Assembly: GCA_039602395.1 (NCBI GenBank)
Contig: JBCNJP010000226.1
Coordinates: 186,001 to 250,000 of the forward strand
Reading direction: 5' to 3'
Origin: Deinandra increscens subsp. villosa
Lineage: Eukaryota > Streptophyta > Magnoliopsida > Asterales > Asteraceae
Length of the DNA: 64,000 bases
The position numbers and the translations under genes were made by a program. Under the pieces are notes generated by a model. It searched no databases and had not been told where the DNA came from. It was given only the letters and a program-made list of their open reading frames with translations. Positions 1 to 11,286 of the stretch are shown one piece after another. The stretch's first letter is position 1; every line of letters starts with the position of its first letter.

Positions 1-1457
1 GAACATAATATCATTAATTCATTTGGAAAATGATGATGATTGGATGAATCCACATAATGTCGAATTTCAAGGCATGAAATAGATAATAGGTGTTTTCAAA
101 TTAAAATGTTTTAAATAGCTAAATTTTTTAAGATTTTAAATAGGTGTCAGTGTGGAGTTATGTGTGAAAACTAATTTAATATATTTATATAATTATTTAT
201 ATTTGTTTATATACAAAAACTAATTTAATATATTTGTATAATTATTTATATATAAAATTTTTACAAAGTATATATGTGTGTGTGTGTATGAATATATGAA
301 TATGTCTAATTCGAATTTCGAATCGAATTCAAATTTGAGATTCAAATTCTAATTCGATTCGAAATTCAATATTAGACATCGAATCGAATCGAACTCGAAC
401 TTTAAATTTCAAAACAAATTTCGTACTAATGATTTTCGAATCAAATCGAGTCGAATTTCGAATTTTTCGAATTCAATTCGATAACTCAACACCCCTACCC
501 AAAAGGCTTATGTTATAGTTACAGGTGAAGATATGAGAATGTTGTTGGAGAACAAGGATCGAGAATGTACAAATCAAAATTGAAAAATGTGAATGAAAGG
601 GTTAATTCTGATTTATGAATATGATATCGATCTAAGATGTTTGAAGTTGAAGAAACGATAAGATAATTGTTATATTGTTGAATATTAAGTTAGAGATAAT
701 TATCATATATTAGTTTATAAATTACTAGGATAGAACCCATATGTTATACGAGTTGAATCAATAAAAATATATATATAATCATTCATTTATAGAAAGTTAG
801 ATGAGTATAAAGTTTTATTAAAGTTATAATGAACACATTTGATTGTTAAGTATAAAATCTAAATTATAATCTAATATTAAAATGTTATTTCAATTAAAAA
901 ATGTTATCTTGGTATACATTAGAAAAGTTACAATTTTTTTAGTCATGATGTTTAAAATTTTCATATTGGATGAACATGAATCATTTGATATGGTAGAAAG
1001 ATTATTTAATATTGGATATTATAAACATGATTTTAGTCTATGAATTTTTCTATAAATAGTATCATCCATAATGTTAATTGAATTTGTAAAATAATATTAG
1101 GTATTATTTATTAATTAAAATATTAAATATGATTTGCTCAATTAATTTAAAAACACATTAGATAAATGTGAAGTTTTTTAAATATTTATAAAAATGAAAC
1201 TAATAATCGTTTAAAAAATAATTTTAAGTAAAACTACGATTTCAATTAATATATGATTGTCATAATTCCATAAATATAAATAAATAAAAATATATCATGA
1301 TTATAAAATAAGATATAATTTCCAATGAAATATAATTTATTAGGGAGTAGATTTGGGAGGAAAAACTTTTGTGAGAATGAATCTAGTGTTGACATGTGTC
1401 AACAATTGTAATTATTTATTATAATAGGAAGATTTCTTTGTTAGTAGGAATTAGTAG
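1..1457. other. AT-rich intergenic DNA without a recognisable gene
   Basis: No credible coding exon. Positions about 300-490 are packed with GAATTCGAAT-type motifs in both orientations, ending in a CTCAACACCCCTACC-like sequence at about 484-499. This looks like the tail of a non-autonomous hAT-type element, but I could not find a matching left end. The remainder is low-complexity AT-rich sequence. Confidence 0.5.
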
Positions 1458-1460
1458 TTA

Positions 1461-2211
1461 GGGTATTAGCAATGGTCGCACCGAGCTTTTTGGTGAAGTG
1501 AGGTGGCCTGCGGGGCTGCGGTGCCACCGCTGTGCCTAGCTTCGTGGTCTCCGCTCGATCCCCGATCCCCGTCGATGAAATGCAAACGGTGAATTTTAAA
1601 TGTGAAGAAAAGAAGTGGTCCCCAACCATCTATCCAATCACCTTTATCTTTTTTATTTTTCTATTTTTAAATTAATTTAAATTAATTAAAATAATATTAG
1701 AAGTAAAATGAGGGGTTGAAAGGGTGATAGGAAGGTATTGGGGATGTAAATGAGGTGAGTTTGGATGATGATGTGACGCTGAGTTGATAAAAAGAGGTAA
1801 AATGTGTGAAAGGAGATAGGAACCACAGTGGGGGCCATGAACATGTGCGAGAAATGCGACGGAACATGGCCTATCATTTTATGGGGCCTATATTTTTTAA
1901 AATCTTTTATATATAATATATTTATATATTTCTTTTAAAATAAAACTTTTATATTTTAAAACCTAAACTAATAAAGTAATCTAATTTAAAAATGACAGTC
2001 CAATTAGTTATTTAATATTGGGCATTTAGAGCCTAATTTTAATTAGAATATCATTTTAAAATAATATTTTTTTTTTGTTTATTGCTATTACTTATTTTTT
2101 TTTATATAAGAATTTTTTCTGTTTGTAATTTTTTCCGAATGGGACCTATTTTTTAAACTTGAACAGGTCCTCAAAATTCTAAAGACCGGTCCAAACCCAT
2201 TGCTAATACCC
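1461..2211. mobile_element. PIF/Harbinger-like MITE, 751 bp
   Basis: The ends are perfect 15-bp inverted repeats: GGGTATTAGCAATGG at 1461-1475 and its reverse complement at 2197-2211. They are flanked directly by TTA on both sides (1458-1460 and 2212-2214), the 3-bp duplication made by PIF/Harbinger transposases. No transposase or Myb-like ORF lies inside; the small ORFs on the minus strand have no recognisable domain. The element is therefore non-autonomous and would need a transposase supplied from elsewhere. Confidence 0.8.
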
Positions 2212-2232
2212 TTAGAATTGGTTATTTTCTAA

Positions 2233-2475
2233 TAAATAAGACAAAATTACATATTTTGTCCTTTAATTTTACCGAATTTTCATCTTTTGTCTTTTAACTT
2301 CACTAATTACACTGAATGTCCTTTATCTATTTTTTTCGTTCACCTTTTGTCATTTTTAACAGAATATGTTAAAATCGACCGTTAAGTCAAGGGTAATTTT
2401 GACTTTTTACGTTTTGGGGTATTTTTTATAGTTTAATAAAGAGGAGGGGGTGTTCTGTAAATCTGTAATCTTTCT
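2233..2475 (+). repeat. Left long inverted repeat arm
   Basis: Left copy of the ~230-bp inverted repeat paired with 7975-8222. AT-rich, with no ORF. Confidence 0.7.
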
Positions 2476-2652
2476 CCTTTATCACCCCCCCCTCCCACCT
2501 AACCCTAAATGAAAAATGATTTTTGTAAATCGGTCTCCTCCCCCTCCCCCTTCCTTCCTCGTTGAACGCCGACAACCACACCCTCCGACCGATCGAAACC
2601 CGACGACCTTATGCTCCACCAGCAGCGACCACTTCAAAGCTTCATTACCTCA

Positions 2653-2950
2653 CTAACTTTCAGGTCCTAATATTCCATTAACAATAGACGTCGTAATCAA
2701 AACCCCAACCGCCTCCGCACCTACCACCACCCCCGCCTGCGTCAAACCACCTCCGAATCCAATATTAACCTCCTTCGCAATCTCCCTCTCCGCCGCATGA
2801 ATCCCTCTCTGCCTCGCCTCAATTCCTTTCTCCGCCGACTCAAACCCTTCCTTCACGATTACCTCTACCTCCTCCTCCGCCTTCTCCAGCTTCTTCCTCA
2901 ATCCAAAAAAACCTATGTCCACCGCTATCGCGCGGCGTCTCCATTGCCGT
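2653..2950 (-). pseudogene. Gene-like fragment: short helical, glycine-rich protein of unknown function
   Basis: A minus-strand open frame ends at a stop at 2653. It stays open upstream of the first GTG (2922) towards the assembly gap, so the true start is unknown. About 90 residues are visible. The first half is a charged helical segment rich in Glu, Lys and Arg with coiled-coil character. The second half is Gly/Val/Ala/Ile-rich, with a GGG run and a possible membrane-like stretch. Local GC is well above the surroundings and third positions favour G/C, which argues for real coding ancestry. I do not recognise the family. It lies just inside the left inverted-repeat arm, so it may be a captured host fragment; the upstream part may be lost in the N run. 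Confidence 0.4.
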
Positions 2951-3036
2951 GACGGCCGTCGTTGCCGTCAAAAGAAATAGGAGCTGTCTCCGGCTATGGC
3001 TGTCAGATCGAATCGACGGAGGCGCGGATGTAAGGC

Positions 3037-3536
3037 NNNNNNNNNNNNNNNNNNNNNNNNNNNNNNNNNNNNNNNNNNNNNNNNNNNNNNNNNNNNNNNN
3101 NNNNNNNNNNNNNNNNNNNNNNNNNNNNNNNNNNNNNNNNNNNNNNNNNNNNNNNNNNNNNNNNNNNNNNNNNNNNNNNNNNNNNNNNNNNNNNNNNNNN
3201 NNNNNNNNNNNNNNNNNNNNNNNNNNNNNNNNNNNNNNNNNNNNNNNNNNNNNNNNNNNNNNNNNNNNNNNNNNNNNNNNNNNNNNNNNNNNNNNNNNNN
3301 NNNNNNNNNNNNNNNNNNNNNNNNNNNNNNNNNNNNNNNNNNNNNNNNNNNNNNNNNNNNNNNNNNNNNNNNNNNNNNNNNNNNNNNNNNNNNNNNNNNN
3401 NNNNNNNNNNNNNNNNNNNNNNNNNNNNNNNNNNNNNNNNNNNNNNNNNNNNNNNNNNNNNNNNNNNNNNNNNNNNNNNNNNNNNNNNNNNNNNNNNNNN
3501 NNNNNNNNNNNNNNNNNNNNNNNNNNNNNNNNNNNN
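3037..3536. other. Assembly gap (500 N)
   Basis: A run of exactly 500 undetermined bases, a common placeholder size for a gap of unknown true length. Reading frames drawn through it are meaningless. Confidence 0.99.
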
Positions 3537-3839
3537 ACAACATTAGAATTAGTGATATTGACAAATCAATTTCTTTAATATAATATGTAAAGTGGCGGTG
3601 TAGACACAAAGCAAACTGTCCATTTTCGTTGATCAAATACGTGTTATACTTGCTGAGTAATATGTCTTCTTTTTATGACAAAGGTTATTGTGTATTAACA
3701 TTGTGTTGCCAGGTTTTTCAGTTTAGACACTATGTTCAAACGTGTTCACATGCATACACAAGTACACTTTCAATTAAAGGCTTCATCATATCTCAAGAAT
3801 CAAGATCTTCATCATACTCATATCTTGGCCACTAATTTT

Positions 3840-4450
3840 ATGACACGTGACCACGAGTTAGGCCATGTGGTGACATGTGGACACGTGTTAGGCCACGTGT
3901 TATATGTAGGCAAATATTTTTGCGACACGTGGTCATGTGTTAGGTCATGTATGGTGACACGTGGCCACGTGTTAGGCCACGTGTCATATCTAGACCAATG
4001 TTTTTACGACACGTGGTCACGTGTTATGTACATGTGATATTTTTTTCAGACTTAAGCGCAGGTGATCAATTTTATGACACCTGGCCACGTGTTAGGCCAT
4101 GTGGTGACACGTGGACACGTGATAGGCCACGTGTCATATGTAGGCCAATGCTTTTGCGACACGTGTCATGTGTTATGCCACGTATGATGTGTCATATCTA
4201 GGCCAATATTTTTTGCGACATGTGGTCACGTGTTAGGCCACGTGTTATTTTACAGGTGATATTTTTTTCAGACTTAAGCGCAGGTGGTCAATTTTAGACC
4301 ACTTTTAGATTTTTGACTTTAGTCACCACGTTTTGAAAAATGAGTGTTAGGCCACGTGTCATGTACATGTGGTATTTTTTTCGGGCTTAAGCGCATGTGG
4401 TCAACTTTTAAATCACTTTTCGAGTTTTCGACTTTAGCCACATCGTTTCG
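3840..4450. repeat. Imperfect tandem repeats with a dense G-box (CACGTG) array
   Basis: I count 17 CACGTG hexamers between about 3842 and 4358, many inside ACACGTGG or GGCCACGTGT contexts. The repeats also share a block containing GACTTAAGCGCA (about 4050, 4270 and 4383) and a block containing TAGGCCAAT. CACGTG is the core bound by plant bZIP and bHLH factors (ABF, HY5 and PIF classes). No coding sequence is present; the three overlapping ORFs here are repeat translations. Confidence 0.75.
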
Positions 4451-5787
4451 GAAAATGGGTGACCCGCCGCGAAGCGCGGGTGTGTCACCATCTTGTTATT
4501 TATATATAAGCTGCAGAGAAAACCTAAACATTAATTATTTGTAAAAATAATAGTTAATTTTTAAGACTATAACGACGATATGTCGTTACCCTAGTGGGAA
4601 ATATATTTTTTCTTTAAGATAGTGTTTGGTATGAGGTGATGAAATAGAAAATTGAATGATTCATTGAAAGGTAATGAAAAAAACATGTAGGGAATGAAAT
4701 CACTCATTTTTATTTCCATTCCATCTCCACTAATTCATTCCATTCCCCCCCCCCCCCCCCCTCATTATTTTTTCATTCCTTAAAGAAATATAAAGAATTA
4801 TTTTTTATTCAATTTGTTTTTTCTTATAAAAAATGAAGGTAAAAGAGAAATTAAAAAAATTAAGAAAATAAAAATATAAAACAATTAAAAAATAAATTAA
4901 AAACCCTAAACAAAATACAAGTTGTAAATCAAATAGAGTTCAATATTATATTCCTAATGCATAGGTTACAAGTTTTTTATGCACCAAAATGAAATATAAG
5001 TCATATTATATTTGTGATGCATGTTGTACAACTGCTTACTGCTTTGGTTTCTTTATAATTCCTATATTATATTCATTATGCACATGGTACAAGCTGATAA
5101 GCATGCTTCGTCATTAAAGCTTTGTGTACAAGATGTTATGCATTGGTTTTACACGTGTTTCGTCATCCGGTTTTCCGTTTCCTTTTTGACTATTATTGTA
5201 CTGGGATACTGTTCGTTTGCTAACACTGTCCTTGAGGTGAGGCTTGGTTTGAAAGAAGATCTTCGGTTGATTTATGTTGGATTTCCTCTGCATTTCGTCT
5301 TCGTCCTCCATCTACTCTGGCTCGGTAAGGATTCGGTGATTGTGTTTCTCTTTACGTTCTTTTTTTCGATTAGATGTTTGTTTGTTCCCGGCTATCGATT
5401 ATTCATTTTGGTTTGCTTTACTCTGTCATCGTCTTCGTCGCTGCATCAGTATTTGTTTGTTTCTTGATTTTTGTACTCGGTTAGTCTGAGTATGATTTTG
5501 TTTAGATCCTTTCTTACCTTACCTGCGTTTGGGAAGAGTTTGTGCATTGTAGATGTTGTATAAATGTGCATATGATTGTGTTCTTTTACGTTTCTTGCTT
5601 TCTGCTGTGTGTTTTGAAAATGTTTGGTTAGTCTGAGGGTGGTTTTGAGAACCAGAATGAGAGAAATGGTTGTTTGTTTCTTGATTTGTGCAATCGGTTA
5701 GTCTGGGTCTGATTTTGTTTGGATCCTGTGTTTTCTGCGTTTCTGAAGAGATTCTAAATTGTACATAACTAAGAAATCTCCGACTAA
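4451..5787. other. Non-coding stretch with poly-C tract and possible 5' leader
   Basis: Contains a GC-rich hairpin at 4462-4481, a segment at about 4620-4750 resembling the ends of common TTTGGT-type MITEs, and a long C run at about 4747-4762. From about 5225 the sequence resembles a plant 5' leader, with a possible intron donor (CTCG/GTAAGG) near 5321. The long ORF at 5021-5467 looks hydrophobic and random; I do not accept it as a gene. Confidence 0.35.
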
Positions 5788-6906
5788 GAACTCGAATTGC
5801 GAGGCTTCCTCCTCAGCCGCACAATCGAACACCTAAACCTCAACCACCTGAACTCCATCTTCGTCGGCGGGGGCTTCCCGAAATGCGACAGCGACAAGAT
5901 CCGTGTGGCGTTAGAGCACGCAGATTTGTTGTCGTGGGTGGAATTGCAAGCCATACAGCTTCTCCTCAACGCCTTCTCTACATCGTCTTTCATCTTTGAA
6001 GCTCAGAGGGGTCTGCGAGAAGAATGGCAAAGGTACGTGTTTGCTTCGATTTCTCCAAGCTCTTCGATCACTTTTCTAAATAATTAATTATTTCTTTTGG
6101 TTAAAAAGTATTAACATACTTTGAGAGATTATTGTATAAACGATGATTAAACAAAAAGAAAAGCTGAAGAGGACTTTTTAACATTTAGAGTCAATGTTGA
6201 GTAGGTTTGAGTAACTATTGCTTATGGATTTCTTTGTCAAGTTTTATTTTCTTTACAACTTTACATGAACCCTCTGTTAATTAATATTGTTGTGGAATTA
6301 GATAGAAACATGATATGCAAAATGATATTTATATGGATGGTGTTTTGATAGATACATATAATTAGTGTATGTCATTGATGGTCACTAATGGTTTGATAAA
6401 AATATATAGCCACTGTGCATCATTGATGGTCACAAAAGTTTGTAGTTTCTTTACCTAATGAGATGATTCAAATAATATCTTTAGTGTATCTAAATTCAAA
6501 GCCCCTGAAAGACCGACAGAAAACAAGAGCCAAAAAACCAGAAATACCTAATGAGATGATTCATATAATATCTTTGTTGTTGTTACAGTTTGGTTTGGTG
6601 GAAAGTTGGAGGCTTTGCTTCTGTTCAATTGATACATGTCAGTTTCTTTATTGTTGATAATGCCACTTTTTTGCTTCTATTCTTTGATATCACATTATTA
6701 TTTCTAATGATTTAAGGTTATGTCTTATTGACTTTCCTGCTTCTGTTATATTCTTTAAGGCAACTTATGATATTGCATATGGTTAAGTTCTCACACTGTT
6801 TTATAAAGGTCTGTCTGATAATTTTTTTTTTGTGTGGTTTTCTTTTGTTTCATGTGCAGGTCATACAGGAAGGAAATGGCTTCTAACGTGACTTTATATG
6901 AAGGAG
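5788..6906 (+). pseudogene. Two-exon gene-like fragment inside the inverted-repeat unit
   Basis: A GC-richer open segment runs from just after a TAA (5785-5787) to a good donor at 6033 (CAAAG/GTACGTG). An acceptor (TGTGCAG) at 6857-6859 opens a second exon 6860-6906, closed by another GT. Joining the two keeps phase: the codon split AG+G gives Arg and the frame continues for about 15 residues. The predicted peptide of about 97 residues is Leu-rich, with a segment FVGGGFPKCDSDK. I do not recognise the family. A likely intron (827 bp) and an in-phase junction argue for a genomic fragment of a real gene rather than chance. Start and end are not defined, so I treat it as a fragment, plausibly captured by the surrounding element. 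Confidence 0.45.
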
Positions 6907-7974
6907 GTCAGGTTAAACATCTATTATTTAATTAGATATATAAATTTCTAAGAATCTCTTAAGGTATTTAAGCTCTTTGAATTCTTAGATGGTTACATGA
7001 GTTCTATGGATTGTATCAAGATTAGGCTACATCAAAGGGGTAATTTCATAGCATACCTCCAATATTAGTTTCATCAAACGATTTATTGATGAAGAAAAAA
7101 AGAGGGCTGCTGTGAATCTGCCCCACACCACCGCTTACCCTCCTTCACCCGGCGAGGCGATGGAGAACCAGCAACCGCAAAATAAATATTTGACCCCAAC
7201 TGCTTTGGATTCACATGTTTGTCCCCCTTTTTTAAATTTCTCTCATGTGTGGTGGTGGTGTTTTTAAAAGGGAAACCGTTTCCCAGTAGCATGTACGCTT
7301 GGAGAAAAGAAGAAGACTTTGTTATGTTCTATCGAAGGGGTGAATCTTACGTACATCTAATTCATTTATTTGGTGTTTTAATTAATAATTTTGTTATTCT
7401 ATTGGTAGAACCTGTTTGGGAAATTGTTCGATTATCATCATCGCATATGGCTGGCTTATGTGATTTCGCACCATTCCTGTGATTGAAGCGGCATCATCTT
7501 GCAAAGTCAAATAATAGGAAATCCCTTTCATTAGAAGAGTTCCATAATTTTGTACTGCATCAACCTCTCAATGGCTACATGGTATGTATCCTTTTCTCCT
7601 ATTTGATTTTGAATCTGAATTCATCAAGTTTGTAGGCAAACTATATTAGTGCTATAATGTTTTCCCTAATCAGAGAAATAACCTTGAAAATAAAATAATC
7701 AACTTTGCTGCAACATCAAAGGTGCCACTGTAAAACACGTACTGAAGCAACTATGGTAGTAACTTTTGATTTTTTATAATTGTATTCATTTTTAAAGCGA
7801 CCGGTTAATTAGTTTCTTTCAATTTCCACGGAAGTCGATCAAGTGTTTGAAGCCAGCGGGTCACAAATCTCATTGTGGCTTGTAGGAGAAGGTAGGGGTG
7901 ACGATTTGTGAGCTCCGGCGAGAGAAAGGGTTTAGGAGGAAATTGGAGCTCCGGCGAGAGAAAGGGTTTTCTAA
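6907..7974. other. Non-coding interior of the inverted-repeat unit
   Basis: No credible exon. A 38-bp-spaced duplication of GAGCTCCGGCGAGAGAAAGG occurs at about 7910 and 7948, next to the right inverted-repeat arm. The small ORFs at 7083-7482 on both strands lack features of real genes. Confidence 0.4.
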
Positions 7975-8222
7975 AGACATTTTACAGATTTACAAAACAC
8001 CCCCTCCTCTTTATTGAACTATAAAAAATACCCCAAAAGGTAAAAAGTCAAAACTACCCTTGACTTAACGGTCGATTTTAACGAATTCTGTTAAAAAGGA
8101 CAAAGGGTGAACGACAAAAATAGATAAAGGACATTCAGTGTAATTAGTGAAGTTAAATGACAAAAGATGAAAATTCAGTAAAGTTAAATGAACATAATAT
8201 GTACTTTTGTCTAAAAATAAGG
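7975..8222 (-). repeat. Right long inverted repeat arm
   Basis: Reverse-complement partner of 2233-2475. Both arms include the same TTAACGGTCGATTTTAAC block and a stretch with GAGGAGGGGGTGTT (reverse orientation here). Confidence 0.7.
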
Positions 8223-8453
8223 TATTATGTATTAAGTTTTCTGCGGTTTTCATTTTAATAAAATTAATATTTATCGTACGTGTTTGTTAGATATAACATT
8301 TCCAACAATCTATAGTTAGAAGCATAAAAATCCCAACCATGTAAACAAAACATATTCATGTATGGAGAATACAAAATCAAAAGCAAAGTACAACCATTTA
8401 ATAAAAGCACATCTTCAAGCATACATACTATATTATTGGGAAATGGTTATGCA

Positions 8454-9110
8454 TTAGAACCGTGGGTTTTCATAGTAAAGAACATGTTCATGTTTCTTAG
8501 GTGTAAATAGCTTCCTAGAATGATATGCGTAATTGATGACATCGATAAAGAAATCATATTGCAACTTTATATAAATGAAAGTTGGGTATAGAGAACATGA
8601 CAATATAAGGGTTGGCATCCATAATGTAGCCGCACCATAGTAAAGCATGAGAAAACCGGAACCAAAAGCTATCACCATGCTCGCTAAAGATAGGAAAAGA
8701 ATTGCTAGAGCCGATATGAGCTCTCTTGGTAATGATTTAAAAAAATCATATTGAGCAAAACGAGAGTTGAGGATAATAGATAAGAACATAAGAAGTGAGA
8801 GTATGAAGAAGATTAGAGAAAAAGCATCTGCGAAAACAAAAACCCCAAAGGTTAAACCTGAATGAAGGATAGAGATGCCACCGCTTTGGCTATACTCACT
8901 TTGCTTGTACTTTGGAACCGTAAAAGAGGCAGCAAATGCTATGGTTGCAATAAGCGCTCCAACAACCATACATTGACTAGATGTACGTTTCATCCACTTC
9001 TCACCTAGTGTGACTAGATCTTTGTGTTCCTTGGTGAATAACTCATACGGTGTTAGACCATCTACGTTTTTTCGTTCTCTATGTGAAAGAGGGATCATTT
9101 CCTTTACTTC
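8454..9110 (-). CDS. PGG-domain terminal exon of the ankyrin gene
   Basis: The exon begins after an acceptor (CATTGCAG at 9111-9118) and ends at a TAA (8454-8456). It opens with EVKEMIP and then the family signature for the linker, NVDGLTPYELFTKEHKDLV. The PGG domain follows, starting near GEKWMKRTSSQCMVVGALIA. About four hydrophobic segments follow (VVGALIATIAFAASF; FVFADAFSLIFFILSLLMFL; ISALAILFLSLASMVIAFG; WMPTLILSCSL), as expected for a membrane-anchored ACD6-type protein. The 94-bp upstream intron (9111-9204) has GT and AG ends. This exon is fully open and typical in length, so the C-terminal half is well preserved. Confidence 0.85.
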   Translation of the reverse strand, partial: EVKEMIPLSHRERKNVDGLTPYELFTKEHKDLVTLGEKWMKRTSSQCMVVGALIATIAFAASFTVPKYKQSEYSQSGGISILHSGLTFGVFVFADAFSLIFFILSLLMFLSIILNSRFAQYDFFKSLPRELISALAILFLSLASMVIAFGSGFLMLYYGAATLWMPTLILSCSLYPTFIYIKLQYDFFIDVINYAYHSRKLFTPKKHEHVLYYENPRF

Positions 9111-9204
9111 CTGCAATGCAAACAAACTACGATAGTTATAAACTACTTTGTTCAGGTTATACAAATTATTCATGAAAGAAATTCTTGGAGACGAATATAC
9201 ATAC

Positions 9205-10117
9205 ATTGAACCATAATAACTCTTGTTGCATCTGAAAAGCAACTCCTCGCACATGTTCAAGCCGTTCTTGCTTGGCAATCTTCCCAACTAAGTGCAACAT
9301 ATTATTTTCCTTTGGATCTCTAAGAGAAGTTATCAAATCCTTCATTGCGCCTATTTCATACAATAGGTTGTAGATATCCACGTGACGATGTTTGACAGCA
9401 ATGTGAAATATAGTTTCATTGTTATCATTTACCTTCCATATCAGATCAGGATATCCACGAATGAGCTCGACTAAAAAGTTAGTGTTACCCATTTCTGCAG
9501 CAATGAACACTACCTGAGAAGAGTATGTTTCATTTTCGTACTTAGTAATTTTTTCTTTGGTTTCTCTTTCCATGTCCCTAACATGTTCAACAATTCCTAT
9601 GTGTAGATTTAGAGCTAATTGGTCTTCATTTTGAGTGCTCTTGATTATCTTCAGGGTTTTGTCATGCATGTCTGCAATATGTTTGAAAATGATCTTTTGT
9701 AGTTCGAGAGCTAGATGTTCCTTATTAGAAACCGACGTATTGACTTGTGTGATCAAAGTAGAGGGGTCTTCGATTATCTGTTGAGTGGCAACATGCATGC
9801 TCACAAGACTTTGAGAAATAAGATTCTGCAGTTTCACCACCTTATACGACACGGCAAACGAAGACATTATGTTCTCTATGTTATAGGTTTCAATTTTCAT
9901 TTTCTCCACATGTTCAAAAATGACCTTTTGAAGTTGCATAACGCCCATCCAGATACTGTCTTGTTGTGTTGCATATTCGAATTTGAATCCGGTGGCCCTT
10001 TCAGTATTGCATCAATTTCCGTGGTAGGTTTTTGTACAATATCATCCCAAATGAATTTTAACAGTGGCAATGCATTACTCTCCGTTTTAAGAGCTTTCTT
10101 AAAACAGAATGTTGAAA
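9205..10117 (-). pseudogene. Middle exon with repeated helical units and ankyrin repeats, frame change
   Basis: The acceptor at 10118 (CTTTTAG) continues the phase of the preceding exon. The first frame encodes a conserved linker with LLKFIWDDIVQKP. A different minus-strand frame then carries the rest to the donor at 9204 (TTCAAT/GTATGT). The switch lies between about 9985 and 9930 and implies an indel. The second frame has four imperfect ~27-residue units of the pattern LQ..I..H...M...T..I, then ankyrin-like sequence (VVFIAAEMGNTNFLVELI; NETIFHIAVKHRHVDIYNLL; NNMLHLVGKIA) and the family's MQQELLWFN before the PGG exon. The expanded helical units look unusual for this family. Confidence 0.75.
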
Positions 10118-10389
10118 CTAAAAGCAACAAATAGAAAAGAAATCAAATTAATGATACCAATCACTAAATATTTACGACTAAGGCTAATCGGTATATATAC
10201 GGCCCCCATGGTGGTGTGAACGCCCACCACGCACCAACCATGGCGTGAAACAACGCCCCGGAAGCGCGTGGTGTGGCGTGAAGAATACTGCAGGCGTGGA
10301 GAGGAGAGTGTTGGGGCATTGTTCTAATCATTTGATGACATCTAAGTTTTATTTATTTATTTATTTTTAAACTAATAATACACACACAC

Positions 10390-10420
<31 letters not shown>

Positions 10421-10448
10421 GGGAGAGGATATATATATATATATATGG
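10118..10448. other. Intron sequence with a GC-rich patch and (TA)n tract
   Basis: About 10198-10315 is GC-rich, with repeated GGCGTG/CGCCC motifs resembling the end of a Harbinger-type element, but no paired end or TTA duplication was found. A (TA)n microsatellite occupies about 10390-10446, with a stray GGGAGAGGAT at 10421. Confidence 0.4.
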
Positions 10449-10826
10449 AAAATTGGAATTAAATAATCCAAGTTATTAGGTATTGGCGGATCATAATCCG
10501 ATTTTTAATATTGGCTTACAATAATCCCAATTATTTGGGTCTTGGAATTCATTGGGCCGCCGTTAACTTTTCACTAACTTCGCTAGTACTTGCTGATGTG
10601 GCAGGTGATGTGGCATCATTTTTGCGGACGTGGCAGGTGATGTGGCATCATGCTTGCTGACGTGGCATGTGCCACGTCAGCACACAACTAACGGAGTTAG
10701 TGAAAAATTAACGGCGGCCCAATGAATTTCAAGACCCAAATAATTGGGATTATTGTAGGCCAATATTGAAACTCGGATTATTATCCGCCAATACCCAATA
10801 ACTTGGATTATTTAATTCCAATTTTC
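10449..10826. mobile_element. Foldback MITE in a (TA)n tract, 378 bp
   Basis: The first ~135 bp and last ~135 bp are inverted copies (both begin GAAAATTGGAATTAAATAATC when read inwards, with few mismatches). The centre has short repeats of GATGTGGCA and GACGTGGCA. Flanks on both sides are TA dinucleotide repeats. No ORF is present. The superfamily is not determined. Confidence 0.75.
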
Positions 10827-10843
10827 TTATATATATATATATA

Positions 10844-11014
10844 GGGAGAGGATCATTTGAGAACCAATTAGGTTTGAGAACTAAAAAGAACTAATTTGAG
10901 CCACATGTTTATTTACATGTATCCCCCTCCCATGAATTGTAGTGGTCCCCCCCCTGAAATTTGTGGTTGAGATTTAGTTCTCAAAACAAAAAATTCTCAT
11001 TTGAACCTAACCCT
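10844..11014. mobile_element. Short foldback-type element with GGGAGAGGATC-like ends
   Basis: It starts GGGAGAGGATCATTTGAG and ends with the imperfect reverse complement (CTCATTTGAACCTAACCC), about 171 bp, set next to a TA repeat on the left. Its terminal style matches the larger element at 37263-37924. Confidence 0.5.
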
Positions 11015-11029
11015 ATAATTGGGATTATT

Positions 11030-11243
11030 GTAGTTTCATTGTATACCCCTAAAAAGTGTAAGCCATAGACCCCTATTTTCACCATATAATCTCTTTATCT
11101 TATGGTTGTGATTAATTTTCTTTGCTTCATTTTTTTTCTCCCTTCAGAAAATTTCTCATGCAAAATAGAGTACTTTCGCATGTGAAATAAGTGGTGTACA
11201 GTTTTTAGGGGTCTACGTACAATTAACCTCCCCATATATATAC

Positions 11244-11286
<43 letters not shown>

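Larger units (their letters stand above)
2233..8222. mobile_element. Mutator-like unit with long inverted repeats and captured gene fragments (Pack-MULE candidate)
   Basis: A segment at about 2233-2475 recurs in inverted orientation at about 7975-8222, roughly 94% identical by eye over the ~215-bp core (both carry the stretch around TTAACGGTCGATTTTAAC). Long terminal inverted repeats of this size are typical of Mutator-like elements. The interior has gene-like, GC-richer segments (2653-2950 minus, 5788-6906 plus), an assembly gap and a G-box array, but no recognisable MURA transposase. I could not find a convincing 9-bp target duplication. Two independent insertions of one short repeat family in opposite orientation would give the same picture. 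Confidence 0.55.

Noticed and set aside
2949..3636. Long open frames on both strands across 2949-3636
   Set aside because: They consist almost entirely of undetermined bases from the 500-N gap.
4462..4495. GC-rich hairpin followed by a short AT-rich end, resembling a Helitron 3' terminus
   Set aside because: The expected CTRR terminal bases do not follow the hairpin (CTTG instead), and no TC start was found.
5021..5467. 148-codon ORF
   Set aside because: Hydrophobic random-like composition in AT-rich DNA, no domain, and it overlaps a likely 5' leader with an intron donor.
10198..10315. GC-rich patch resembling a Harbinger end
   Set aside because: No paired inverted end and no TTA duplication could be found.
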